A stretch of DNA of 64,000 bases, from assembly GCF_004364935.1 (NCBI RefSeq), contig NZ_SOBT01000008.1, forward strand, positions 933,534 to 997,533, given 5' to 3'. Both the position numbers and the translations under genes were made by a program. The notes under the pieces were generated by a model. That model was not told the DNA's origin and did not search any database. It saw only the letters and a list, made by a program, of their open reading frames with translations. Positions 8,665 to 16,435 of the stretch are shown piece by piece. Within the stretch, counting starts at the first letter, position 1, and every line of letters starts with the position of its first letter. Origin of the DNA: Panacagrimonas perspica (GTDB taxonomy: Bacteria > Pseudomonadota > Gammaproteobacteria > Nevskiales > Nevskiaceae).

Positions 8665-8782
8665 GAGTCCCGAGCGGCGTTCATCCGCGAAATCCGTGAG
8701 GTTCACCCGACCGGGTGACGGCGCTGCCCTGATCGCGTGATGTCCCCGAGGGGCGCGCACCCGGACAATCGGCACCCGGAAC

Positions 8783-8790
8783 AAGGGGGA
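8783..8790 (+). promoter_or_regulatory. Ribosome binding site that decides a GTG start
   Basis: AAGGGGGA lies 6 nt before the GTG at 8797. The competing ATG at 8737 has no such site. This favours the GTG start for the acyl-CoA dehydrogenase. Confidence 0.6.
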
Positions 8791-8796
8791 GCAGCG

Positions 8797-10068
8797 GTGG
8801 GGGCGAGCGGGTTGGAGATCGACGACAGACTGGATCACGGCGAGAAGATCGATGATCCGGCCGTAGAGCGCGCGGCTGCGGCCGCCTCATTCGATGCCAG
8901 CGCCTTCCGGCAGGAGGTGCGCCGTTTCTGCCGCGAATGCATGCCGGCGGACATCGCGGCGATGGCGAGCAAGAACCAGTACTTCGACCGCGAGCAGCGC
9001 GTGCGCTGGCAGCGCCTGCTCGCCGATACAGGCTGGTTCACGGCGCACTGGCCGCGGGCTCATGGAGGGCAGGACTGGGGACACCTGCAACGCTTGATCC
9101 TGATCGAGGAACTGGAGCGCGCGGGCACGCCGTGGATCGCGCACTTCGGTGTCTCGTTCATCGGCCCGGTGCTGATCGAGTTCGGTTCGCCCGAACAGCA
9201 GCAGCACTATCTGCCCGGCGTCATCAACTCGGACACTTGGTGGGCGCAGGGTTTCTCCGAGCCGGGCGCCGGATCGGATCTGGGCTCGCTGGCGACGCGC
9301 GCCGTCCGCGAGGCCGGCGGCTATCGCGTCAACGGCCAGAAGACCTGGACGACGATGGCGCAGTGGGCGGACATGATGTTCTGCCTGGTGCGTACCGAGC
9401 AGACGCAGCGCCGCAGCGACGGCATCTCGATGCTGCTGATCGATCTGAAAAGCCCTGGCGTCACCGTGCGGCCCATCGAAACCTACGATGCCTGCCATCA
9501 CGTGAACGAGGTCTTCCTCGAGGATGTGTTCGTGCCGGCCGAGAATCTCGTCGGCACCGAGGGGCAGGGCTGGGCGATGGCCCGCTTCATCGTCGAACGC
9601 GAGCGACTGCTGGTCACCGAGATCGGTCGCGCGCACCGGTTCCTGCACGAGCTGCACGCGCTGGCCGCGAAAGTATGCGATGGCGGCAAGCCGGTTTCGC
9701 AGAGCCCGTCGTTCCGGCGCCGCGCCGCGCAGCTCGAAGTCCGCTATCAGGCGCTTCGCGCCACCGTCTACGCGGCTGCCATCGCGGCCGACGAGGGACG
9801 CCATCATCCGGTCGATCCCTCGCTGCTGAAGATCCGTGGCTCCGAACTGCAGCAGGAGATCCTCGACGCCGTGATCGAACTGATCGAGCGCAGCGGCCTG
9901 GCGTACCAGTCCACGGCGCTGTTCGGCGACATCGACGGCGGAAGCCGGGGTGGGGCGCACATCCCCGGCCTGATCTTCGATCACCTGCACAGCCGCCTGA
10001 CCAGCATCTACGGCGGCAGCAATGAAATTCAGCGCGGCATCATCGCCAAGGCGCTGCTCCAGGTTTGA
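8797..10068 (+). CDS. Acyl-CoA dehydrogenase, large-type subunit
   Basis: A 423-residue FAD enzyme that oxidises an acyl-CoA to the 2,3-enoyl-CoA. Typical motifs are WAQGFSEPGAGSDLGSL (residues 150-170), GQKTWTTMAQWAD and the C-terminal IYGGSNEIQRGIIAKALL. In many family members this last motif is YEGTNEIQ with the catalytic Glu; here that position is Gly. It is followed, with no gap, by a second and more divergent subunit. Such pairs are known as heteromeric dehydrogenases, for example in steroid side-chain breakdown, where one of the two subunits carries the active site. The GTG start rests on the ribosome site; ATG 8737 is the alternative. Confidence 0.92.
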   Translation: MGASGLEIDDRLDHGEKIDDPAVERAAAAASFDASAFRQEVRRFCRECMPADIAAMASKNQYFDREQRVRWQRLLADTGWFTAHWPRAHGGQDWGHLQRLILIEELERAGTPWIAHFGVSFIGPVLIEFGSPEQQQHYLPGVINSDTWWAQGFSEPGAGSDLGSLATRAVREAGGYRVNGQKTWTTMAQWADMMFCLVRTEQTQRRSDGISMLLIDLKSPGVTVRPIETYDACHHVNEVFLEDVFVPAENLVGTEGQGWAMARFIVERERLLVTEIGRAHRFLHELHALAAKVCDGGKPVSQSPSFRRRAAQLEVRYQALRATVYAAAIAADEGRHHPVDPSLLKIRGSELQQEILDAVIELIERSGLAYQSTALFGDIDGGSRGGAHIPGLIFDHLHSRLTSIYGGSNEIQRGIIAKALLQV

Positions 10069-10073
10069 GAGTG

Positions 10074-11156
10074 ATGGATACCGATCTGCTGCGGCTGTTC
10101 GAGGATTCCCTGGCGCGCTTCAACCGCGAGCGCTATTCACCGGCGCAACTCGTCGCGCGGTCGCGCGAAACGACGGGCACGGGATTGCTCTCCGAGATGG
10201 CGGACATGGGCTGGTTCGAGCTGCTTCGGGGAGAAGCCGACGACGAGCCCGCAGCCTCATCGGTCGTGCGGCTGCTGCCCGTTTTTCGCGCTGCTGGTGA
10301 AGGCGCGTGGCGTGAACCGCTGGCCTGCGTGCTGGGCGCGCCGGCCGTGATCGCGGCACGCACCGATGCGACCGCGCAACGGGAATCCCTGGTGGAGGGC
10401 CTGATCTCGGCGAGCGCGCCGCTGGCCTACGCGGCGCGCGAGGCCGACGACGGATGGCATCGCATCGGCATCACCACGGTCGCGCGCGGCGACGCGGGCG
10501 GCCACGTGCTGGATGGCCACAAGATCGCCGTGATGGATGTCGCTTCCTGCGCCGCGATCATCGTGCTCGCCGTCGATGCCCAGACCCGACGACCGGGGTA
10601 CTTCCTGGTGGCCCGCGACGCCGCCGGTCTCGAGCGCGGCGATGCGTCGTCGATCGACGGCCATGGCCTGTCCGACCTGAAGCTGACTGGGGTTCGTGCG
10701 GAGTATCTGTGCGCAGGCGATCACGCCGCGCGCGCAGAAGCCTGGGACGCCATCCTCGGCGCGGCAGAAGCGGTGGGCATCATGCGCGGTGCCAATCGCG
10801 ACACGTCCGCCTACCTGCGCGAGCGGCGCCAGTTCGGGCGACCGCTGCTGGATTTCCAGGTGCTGCAACACCGCTTGGTCGAGATGCACCTGCTCGAGCG
10901 CGAGACCGACGCGCTGCTGGAGAGCACGGCGGAAGCCTTCGACGCCAACGCGCCCGGCCTCGAACGCCGTCTGCTGGTGCTGCGTGCCCAGGCTTCGCGC
11001 GCCCTGCGGCAGGTCACGCGCGAGGCCGTGCAGATGCACGGCGGCATGGGCGTGACGCAGGAGACTCGCGTCAGTCACTACTACCGTCGCGCGCTGATGC
11101 TGGACGGCCTGCATGGGTCCGAAGAAGCGGCGCTGGAGAGATTGGCCGCGGCCTGA
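10074..11156 (+). CDS. Acyl-CoA dehydrogenase, second subunit
   Basis: A 360-residue divergent member of the acyl-CoA dehydrogenase family. It retains ANRDTSAYLRERRQFGRPL (the conserved RxQFGxPL element) and VQMHGGMGVTQETRVSHYYRRA near the C-terminus, but the N-terminal part is weakly conserved. It begins 5 bp after the TGA of the previous gene, with GTG ATG in tandem, so it is translationally coupled. The two subunits probably form a heterotetramer. The substrate is unknown. A FadL-type channel gene lies next to it on the other strand, which fits uptake and oxidation of a long-chain or polycyclic acyl compound. Confidence 0.88.
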   Translation: MDTDLLRLFEDSLARFNRERYSPAQLVARSRETTGTGLLSEMADMGWFELLRGEADDEPAASSVVRLLPVFRAAGEGAWREPLACVLGAPAVIAARTDATAQRESLVEGLISASAPLAYAAREADDGWHRIGITTVARGDAGGHVLDGHKIAVMDVASCAAIIVLAVDAQTRRPGYFLVARDAAGLERGDASSIDGHGLSDLKLTGVRAEYLCAGDHAARAEAWDAILGAAEAVGIMRGANRDTSAYLRERRQFGRPLLDFQVLQHRLVEMHLLERETDALLESTAEAFDANAPGLERRLLVLRAQASRALRQVTREAVQMHGGMGVTQETRVSHYYRRALMLDGLHGSEEAALERLAAA

Positions 11157-11311
11157 TCGCAACCGAGGTGATCGGCGGGTGTATGCCAGGAGCAGTCTTT
11201 CTTGGGCGTCTGCCATCGCGGAGCGAAGCTGCTCGCCTCTGTGACGGCCTCGGCTCGATCGGCGCTACCTATCCATAGCGCACACGGACGTCCGAACACC
11301 GCGGCGAAGGC

Positions 11312-12625
11312 TCACTGGCCGAATCCCCAACCTATCGAGATTCCGTAGGATTGGCCGCGGTAGGAGGTGTCCACTTCGCCGCCGCCAAAGCTCGGCGCCA
11401 CCGAGTTTCGACCTCGTATGGTTTCACCCGGGAAATAGGCCGCGAAGCCGGAGAGGTCCCAGCGACCAAAGTTCCACGTGGCCCCGGCGGTGTAGTGCTC
11501 CGTGGTGTTGCAGGGGCTCAAGCTATCGAACAACGTCTCGGTCTCTCGTGTCGTGCGGGTCGAGTGAATGTAGCCCGCGCGAAGCGTCAGGGCCGTCGCC
11601 GCCCGCCAGATCGCGCCGAACTTGTAGGCAGACGTGTCCCTGAGCCCGAATCCAGGCCCGTTTTTGCTGCCGAGGAGATTGCCGTCCGAAAGCTTGCCGA
11701 TCCGGTTGCCGAATCCCCGTTCTCCAGCGAATTCGAAACGCTGGTAGTCGAACGCCAGCGTCAGGGCCGGGGTGGGCGTCCATGCCAGACCCCCACCCCA
11801 GATGGCCGGAAGCTCCAGACTCCCTCCATCCGGAAGCAATCCCCGGTAATCGCGATGTCGTTGAGTCCAGGTCTTGGTCCGGTACGAGAGCCCGGCGCTG
11901 AGCGACGAAGTAACGCTCCCTTGCCAACCGATTGCAGCGCCCATGCTGAGTGACCCGTCGAATCCCCTGTCAGTGATGCGGTCAGGCTTTACCGACACGC
12001 GGGTCTCAGGCGTATTTCCGCTCAGAAAATCCAAGCCTGTCGCCCGGAGCATCTGGTAACCGGGATTGATCGAGACACCTACCGCCTGGGACGGTGTCGG
12101 CTTCCAGGCGAGCGTCCACGCCGTCGCGGTCGAGACCAAAGTGACGGTCGTTCGAGGCGCGCTGCCAAATCGGACAAATGGGCTGCTGGTGTAATCGGGC
12201 CCCAGACCCGCCGTGTATAGCGACAAGCCCATGGAGACCGTTGGAGTGAGTTGGCGGATCAATCCCCCTTGTGGGATGGGATACACATCCTGACCATCGG
12301 AATCGAAACGCTCGTCCGGTCCCAGGCTGTTGCCTCGATATCGCATCTGCGGTTCGGGCAGGAAGATGCTGATGCCGACGTCGTTCCGATTCCCCAGTAC
12401 CGCAGTCAGGGCGGGGTTCGAAGAGATTGGATTGGCATCCTCTCCGAACGCGAAGCTGACACCGCCAGCCCCCTGCGATTTGATGCCTGGACCATGTTCG
12501 AAGATCCCAAGAGACGCTTGCGCGCTTGAAGTCGCGGTGGCCACGATAACCAGGGCGATGAGTCGAAACGCAGCGGTCAACGCTCTTGTTCGCCAACTCA
12601 AGGTTGTCTTGCATACCTTGTTCAT
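11312..12625 (-). CDS. FadL/OmpP1-type outer-membrane channel
   Basis: A 437-residue outer-membrane beta-barrel of the FadL (toluene_X) family, which passes long-chain fatty acids or aromatic hydrocarbons. The ATG at 12625 gives a signal peptide ending at ...AQA before SLGIFEHGPG. The mature N-terminus with its Gly-rich hatch (GIKSQGAGGVSFAFGEDANPISSNPA) is typical: FadL hatches read QGxAxAxxGxAxxxxxNPA. The C-terminus has alternating aromatic strands and ends WGFGQ. It is transcribed away from a MarR regulator across 137 bp that contain an inverted repeat. The base composition looks less GC-rich than the neighbours, possibly a sign of transfer; this was not measured. Confidence 0.9.
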   Translation of the reverse strand: MNKVCKTTLSWRTRALTAAFRLIALVIVATATSSAQASLGIFEHGPGIKSQGAGGVSFAFGEDANPISSNPALTAVLGNRNDVGISIFLPEPQMRYRGNSLGPDERFDSDGQDVYPIPQGGLIRQLTPTVSMGLSLYTAGLGPDYTSSPFVRFGSAPRTTVTLVSTATAWTLAWKPTPSQAVGVSINPGYQMLRATGLDFLSGNTPETRVSVKPDRITDRGFDGSLSMGAAIGWQGSVTSSLSAGLSYRTKTWTQRHRDYRGLLPDGGSLELPAIWGGGLAWTPTPALTLAFDYQRFEFAGERGFGNRIGKLSDGNLLGSKNGPGFGLRDTSAYKFGAIWRAATALTLRAGYIHSTRTTRETETLFDSLSPCNTTEHYTAGATWNFGRWDLSGFAAYFPGETIRGRNSVAPSFGGGEVDTSYRGQSYGISIGWGFGQ

Positions 12626-12730
12626 GGGCTGGGGCTTCGGGCAGTCTGATGGGCGGCACCGGGCATGGCGTGAACGCAACGTCTGGTGCAAGGACTGCAG
12701 TCCGATCCGCATAGACTGCAGGTACGCTGA

Positions 12731-12748
12731 TATTACATTGATGTAGTA
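12731..12748. promoter_or_regulatory. Candidate MarR operator between fadL-type gene and marR
   Basis: The inverted repeat TATTACAT-TG-ATGTAGTA has 7 of 8 arm bases paired and a perfect inner 5 bp. It lies 14 bp before the marR ATG and about 105 bp before the start of the divergent channel gene. The size and AT-rich arms suit a MarR dimer. The assignment is inference. Confidence 0.55.
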
Positions 12749-12762
12749 ACTCTTCAAGCCGC

Positions 12763-13290
12763 ATGAAAACCCGAGACCGTCTCAACGCAGTTGACGCCAG
12801 CGCCCGCGGCTGGAGCGAGGGCCTGCCAGGGCTCGACGCAGAGCACATCATGCTGATGCGTTTGATACGCGTCGCGAGCCAAGGGATTTCAGCGATTACG
12901 GATCCTGTTCTGCGTCCGTCGGGATTGACGGAGAGTTCTTGGCATACCCTCGTTGTTGTCGTTGCGAGCGGACAAGCCGGCTCGACGCCATCGGTGCTAT
13001 GCCATCAGGTTGGCCAAGCCAACGCGAACATGACGCGGATTCTTTTCGTGCTCGAGAAGGAAAAACTGATCCGTATCGGCTCGGACAAGCGTGACGCCCG
13101 GCGCAGGCGAGCGATCGCCACGCCGGCGGGACGAGAGTTGGTGAAGACATACTCTTCGCAACTCGGACCCTACTTCAACGCCACCTTCCGGACACTGAGT
13201 CGGGATGACTGCGCTTCGCTTCAGCGAATCTTGCGCGAAGTGATTTCATCGATGGACTCCGCCGAGACGCTGATCGCGGGCGGCGGATAG
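12763..13290 (+). CDS. MarR-family transcriptional regulator
   Basis: A 175-residue winged-helix regulator. The recognition region is SSWHTLVVVVASGQAGSTPS, then QVGQANANMTRILFVLEKE. The wing is DKRDARRRRAIATPAGREL, whose DxRxxR core is the MarR wing signature. It is divergent from the FadL-type channel gene with a candidate operator between them, so autoregulation and control of the channel by a hydrophobic ligand are likely. The N-terminal 30 residues are longer than usual and have no clear role. Confidence 0.92.
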   Translation: MKTRDRLNAVDASARGWSEGLPGLDAEHIMLMRLIRVASQGISAITDPVLRPSGLTESSWHTLVVVVASGQAGSTPSVLCHQVGQANANMTRILFVLEKEKLIRIGSDKRDARRRRAIATPAGRELVKTYSSQLGPYFNATFRTLSRDDCASLQRILREVISSMDSAETLIAGGG

Positions 13291-13471
13291 CTGTTTCCAC
13301 GCTGAGGGCAATAGCGCTGAGGCAAGGATCCATCAGCCGCTCGCGCAACTTCAGCTGCATGCACTGAGCAGGCAAGAAAAAACCACTGGTGCCATCGACG
13401 TCCGCTATGAGTCTGTCTGCTCGCGAACGCAACAGACTGCAAAGGACTGGCACGCGCCGATCGCGAGGAAC

Positions 13472-13501
13472 GTTGCCCGGGTGACCCGCAGGCCCGGGCT
13501 C
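13472..13501. repeat. Degenerate single REP, family A
   Basis: GTTGCCCGGGT, then GACCCGCAG, then GCCCGGGCT: a decayed single REP hairpin. It lies 20 bp beyond the dinB stop, in a 231-bp gap that otherwise shows nothing recognisable. Confidence 0.5.
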
Positions 13502-13521
13502 GCTTGCGGCGCCAGCCCGTC

Positions 13522-14607
13522 TCAGTCCTCCGGCGACGCGTCCTGTTCCGAGAAGAGCCCTGGCTGCAACGGCGCTTCGCTCGGTGCCTCGAAGCCGGAC
13601 AGACCCACGCCGACCAGTCGATAACGAACCGAGTCGGGAAGCTCCACGCGCGCCAGCAGGCCGACGGCGCGGTCGGCCAGCGTCTGCTCGGAGTCCGCGG
13701 CGGTCGTCAGCGTGATGCTGCGCGTGAGGATGCGGAACTCGGAGGTCTTCAGCTTCAGGACAACGGTGCGGGCGGCACGATCCATCTTGCGCGCAGCCTG
13801 CCAAGTGCGCGCCGCCATGCGACGGATGTGGGGCTCGAGTTCGGACAGCGGCAGGTCGTTCTCGAACGTGTCTTCGGCGGAGACGGAGATGCGCGCGCGA
13901 TCGCTGCTCACCGGGTTTTCGTCGATGCCGTGCGCCAGTTCGTGCAGGCGCTTGCCGTAGCGTCCGAAGTGGCGATGCAACTGGTCCGGCTCCGCGACCG
14001 CGAGGTCGCCGATGCGCACCAATCCCAGCGTGGCCAGACGCCTTTCCATCACCTGACCCACGCCCGGCACGCGGCCCACCGGCAGCGGCGCGATCAGCGC
14101 CTGCGCCTGCTCGGGGCGGATCACGAAGAGGCCGTCTGGCTTCTTCCAGTCCGAGGCGAGCTTCGCGAGAAACTTGTTGGGCGCCACGCCGGCAGACGCC
14201 GTCAACTGCAACTCTTCGCGGATCTCGGCGCGGATCGTCTGCGCCACGGCGGTGGCGCTGGGCAGGCCCGTCAGGTTCTCGGTGACATCGAGATAGGCCT
14301 CGTCGAGCGACAACGGTTCGACGTGCTCGGTATGGCGCAGGAAGATTTCCCGGACCGCGCGGGACACGGCGCGGTAGCGCGTGAAGTCGGGCGGCACGAA
14401 CACCGCGTCCGGGCACAATCGTTCGGCACGCACAGCTGGCATCGCCGATCGGATTCCGAACTTGCGCGCCTCGTACGACGCGGCGCAGACCACGGAACGA
14501 TTGCCACGCCAGGCCACGACGACGGGCCGTCCGCGCAGCGAAGGATCGTCGCGCTGTTCGACCGACGCATAGAACGCGTCCATGTCCACATGGATGATCT
14601 TTCGCAT
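13522..14607 (-). CDS. dinB: DNA polymerase IV
   Basis: A 361-residue Y-family translesion polymerase. Metal-binding residues are Asp8 (HVDMDAFYAS) and Asp102-Glu103 (SLDEAYLDVT). The steric and fingers region shows VVCAASYEARKFGIRSAMP, and a helix-hairpin-helix includes VGRVPGVGQVMERRLATLG. The C-terminus holds QPGLF, a beta-clamp binding pentapeptide, which is expected for access to stalled forks. Length is normal (E. coli DinB 351). It stands alone. No LexA box was identified upstream by eye. Confidence 0.96.
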   Translation of the reverse strand: MRKIIHVDMDAFYASVEQRDDPSLRGRPVVVAWRGNRSVVCAASYEARKFGIRSAMPAVRAERLCPDAVFVPPDFTRYRAVSRAVREIFLRHTEHVEPLSLDEAYLDVTENLTGLPSATAVAQTIRAEIREELQLTASAGVAPNKFLAKLASDWKKPDGLFVIRPEQAQALIAPLPVGRVPGVGQVMERRLATLGLVRIGDLAVAEPDQLHRHFGRYGKRLHELAHGIDENPVSSDRARISVSAEDTFENDLPLSELEPHIRRMAARTWQAARKMDRAARTVVLKLKTSEFRILTRSITLTTAADSEQTLADRAVGLLARVELPDSVRYRLVGVGLSGFEAPSEAPLQPGLFSEQDASPED

Positions 14608-14669
14608 GGTCCCGTCGTGCGGGGTGGCCGGCGCAGGGAAGGGTGTGCGAATGATAGGCGCACCCCAAC

Positions 14670-14698
14670 AAAAAGCCCGCCGGGTATTCCCGGCGGGC
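14670..14698 (-). terminator. Rho-independent terminator of the BON gene
   Basis: A perfect 10-bp stem (GCCCGCCGGG / CCCGGCGGGC) with a 4-nt loop, followed on the minus strand by TTTTTG. It starts about 20 bp after the BON gene stop codon. Confidence 0.9.
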
Positions 14699-14719
14699 CT
14701 TGGGCGCAGCTCGAACTGC

Positions 14720-15076
14720 TTACGACTTCGTCTTCAGCTCGAGCTTGTTGTGAACGTCCTTGACGCCGACGACCGCCTTGGTCGCGGCACCCGCCTGTTC
14801 GATGGACGCCTCGTTCGGCACCTTGCCGGACAGCGTCACGACGCCATCGGTCGATTCCACATTGATGCCGAGCGACTTCAGGTTCTTCTCGGCGACCAGT
14901 GCGGTCTTGACCTTGGCCGTCAGCGCGGAATCGGACAGGTATTCGCCAGTCTTGTCGGCGGCGGTCTCGATCTTCGCGCCGGCCGTTGCGCCTTCTGCGA
15001 ACGCCATCGGCGTGGCACAGGTGAGGCCGAGAAGGGCAGCGGCAAACAGCGTCTTGCGGGTAGAGGTGTATTTCAT
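14720..15076 (-). CDS. Periplasmic BON-domain protein, OsmY-like
   Basis: A 118-residue exported protein with a signal peptide ending MAFA before EGATAG and one BON domain (about residues 45-115: DSALTAKVKTALVAEKNLKSL, then VESTDGVVTLSGKVPN). BON domains bind membranes or peptidoglycan and occur in osmotic-stress proteins such as OsmY. The ATG at 15076 follows GGAG at about 9 nt; the longer frame upstream lacks a signal peptide. It has its own terminator. The next gene upstream codes for a CsbD-like stress protein on the same strand, so a general-stress role is plausible. Confidence 0.9.
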   Translation of the reverse strand: MKYTSTRKTLFAAALLGLTCATPMAFAEGATAGAKIETAADKTGEYLSDSALTAKVKTALVAEKNLKSLGINVESTDGVVTLSGKVPNEASIEQAGAATKAVVGVKDVHNKLELKTKS

Positions 15077-15206
15077 GGGGTCAATCTCCTGGATGAGCCG
15101 ACCGGCGCGCGAAGGCGCTAACGGGCGACGATTGTTGCGATCGAGTCGGGTCGATTTCGATTCCGCTCCGAGCGCCGCATGCGGCATGCCCGGAAGAGGC
15201 GAATAG

Positions 15207-15497
15207 CTACAAACCCGCCGCCGCGCGTTCGCGAGCGGTGACGTCCGAGATCGAGCGGCGCGGCATTGGGCGCGCTCTCTTCTTCGGCTTGTTCTCCGCT
15301 TCGATTCGCGTCATGAAGCTGCGGATCTGCTCCTCGGCGGCTTCGCGTGCGACGCCGTAGCGCTCTTCGATGGAGCCAGCCAGGCGATCGAAATCGCCTT
15401 CGATGCGTAGCCAATCGTCCTGGGTGAGCTCGGCCCATTCCTGCTTGGCCTTGCCGGTTAACTGTTTCAGCTGACCCTTCAGGGTGGTGCTGTTCAT
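15207..15497 (-). CDS. CsbD-family stress protein
   Basis: A 96-residue soluble protein of the CsbD family. Residues 1-65 carry the usual pattern (LKGQLKQLTGKAKQEWAEL, then GDFDRLAGSIEERYGVA with its GxxxQxxGxxxxxxG spacing). CsbD is induced by general stress in Bacillus and similar proteins are abundant in proteobacteria; the molecular role is not known. The C-terminal 35 residues are Arg- and Lys-rich (KPKKRARPMPRR), longer than the typical 60-70-residue family member. The ribosome site AGGAGA precedes the ATG. An inverted repeat lies 24 bp upstream. Confidence 0.85.
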   Translation of the reverse strand: MNSTTLKGQLKQLTGKAKQEWAELTQDDWLRIEGDFDRLAGSIEERYGVAREAAEEQIRSFMTRIEAENKPKKRARPMPRRSISDVTARERAAAGL

Positions 15498-15520
15498 GTG
15501 CGTTCTCCTGGGATGTCAGA

Positions 15521-15537
15521 CGTGACGGTTTGTCACG
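15521..15537. promoter_or_regulatory. Inverted repeat upstream of csbD-like gene
   Basis: CGTGAC-N5-GTCACG, perfect 6-bp arms, 24 bp before the CsbD start codon. It could be an operator or overlap the promoter. The binding protein is unknown. Confidence 0.45.
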
Positions 15538-15618
15538 AATTCATCCTGGAAAGAAGCGATGAACTTGCGGTTAACGTGCGGAACGCAGCGGCTCCATGCA
15601 CACCGCAAAGCGGCGTTT

Positions 15619-16413
15619 TCAGCCGAAAACGACGGCGCTCTGGCGGGATAGCGCGATGGCCTGGCCGTCCGCACTCCACATCGTCGCGGTCTGGAACGCA
15701 TAACCGTCGCGCGCCGCGGTGGCCTCGGCATCCACCAGCCAAAAGTCGCTGCCGCTGCGCGGCCAGTGATCGCTCAGCAATTCCAGCGTCCAGCTCAGCG
15801 AACTCGCGGGAGCGAACGAATGAAGCATCGAGATCGCCGGCGAGGGAATCGTGTCCGCCATCGCGATGACCAGCGACTCGTCGACTTCAGGTTCGTTCTT
15901 GTATCGCACGTAGATCTGCGTACGCGGTTCGGCGCCGCCACAGAACGGGAACGCGCCGGAAGCCCAGCGCTGCTCGACGTGCTGCGTGAATTTGGGCGGG
16001 GCATCGCCGGCCCAGGGCATCGGCTTCGAGTGTTCCGCATCGAGCGGAACCACCGGATGCGGCGGCGTGATGACCAGCGTCGACTCGCGCGCGCGACCGA
16101 AGACAGCCAGCGCCGTGCAGAGCACCTGGTCGCCGTCGAGGATGCGCCCTTCGACATGCACAGCCGACTTGCCCACGCGCAACACGCTGCATCGAATGAC
16201 CAGCCGCCCTGCGAAGACAGGGCCGACGAAGGTCGTCTGCAGGGTTCTCAGCGGCAGGCCGGGCTCCACTCGCGAGCGCATCGCGTGAACCAGCAGTGCG
16301 GCCTGCAAGCCGCCGAACAGCGTGCGGCCCTGCGTCCAGTCCTGCGGCACATCGTCGAGGACGTGCGCATTACCATCGATACGCAGCGAAGCAACCAGTT
16401 CGGTCAGCAGCAT
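15619..16413 (-). CDS. Acyl-CoA thioesterase, double hotdog
   Basis: A 264-residue protein with the TesB-like double-hotdog layout. The N-terminal half has GRTLFGGLQAALLVHAMR and LQTTFVGPVFAGRLVIR, with the family GG-x-QxA helix. The C-terminal half has ISMLHSFAPASSLSWTLELLSDH, where the Ser/Thr-Leu-His-like strand sits. It should hydrolyse acyl-CoA to free acid and CoA. The ATG at 16413 lies 22 bp after the serA stop, so it is probably cotranscribed with serA. There is no obvious Shine-Dalgarno site. Alternative longer starts would overlap serA. Confidence 0.85.
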   Translation of the reverse strand: MLLTELVASLRIDGNAHVLDDVPQDWTQGRTLFGGLQAALLVHAMRSRVEPGLPLRTLQTTFVGPVFAGRLVIRCSVLRVGKSAVHVEGRILDGDQVLCTALAVFGRARESTLVITPPHPVVPLDAEHSKPMPWAGDAPPKFTQHVEQRWASGAFPFCGGAEPRTQIYVRYKNEPEVDESLVIAMADTIPSPAISMLHSFAPASSLSWTLELLSDHWPRSGSDFWLVDAEATAARDGYAFQTATMWSADGQAIALSRQSAVVFG

Positions 16414-16435
16414 GCGAAACGGGCCGCAAAAGCCA

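Larger units (their letters stand above)
8433..8796. other. 364-bp non-coding gap holding two repeat families
   Basis: It contains a one-sided family B repeat (8488-8522), a 67-bp REPIN (8598-8664) and the ribosome site of the next gene. An in-frame ATG at 8737 could lengthen the next protein by 20 residues, but that segment has no family character. Confidence 0.7.

Noticed and set aside
8737-8796. ATG at 8737 as the start of the acyl-CoA dehydrogenase
   Set aside because: The extra 20 residues have no family character, whereas GTG 8797 has a good ribosome site; not excluded.
14720-15497. BON and CsbD genes as a toxin-antitoxin pair
   Set aside because: BON has a signal peptide and its own terminator; the families are known stress proteins, and the spacing is 130 bp.
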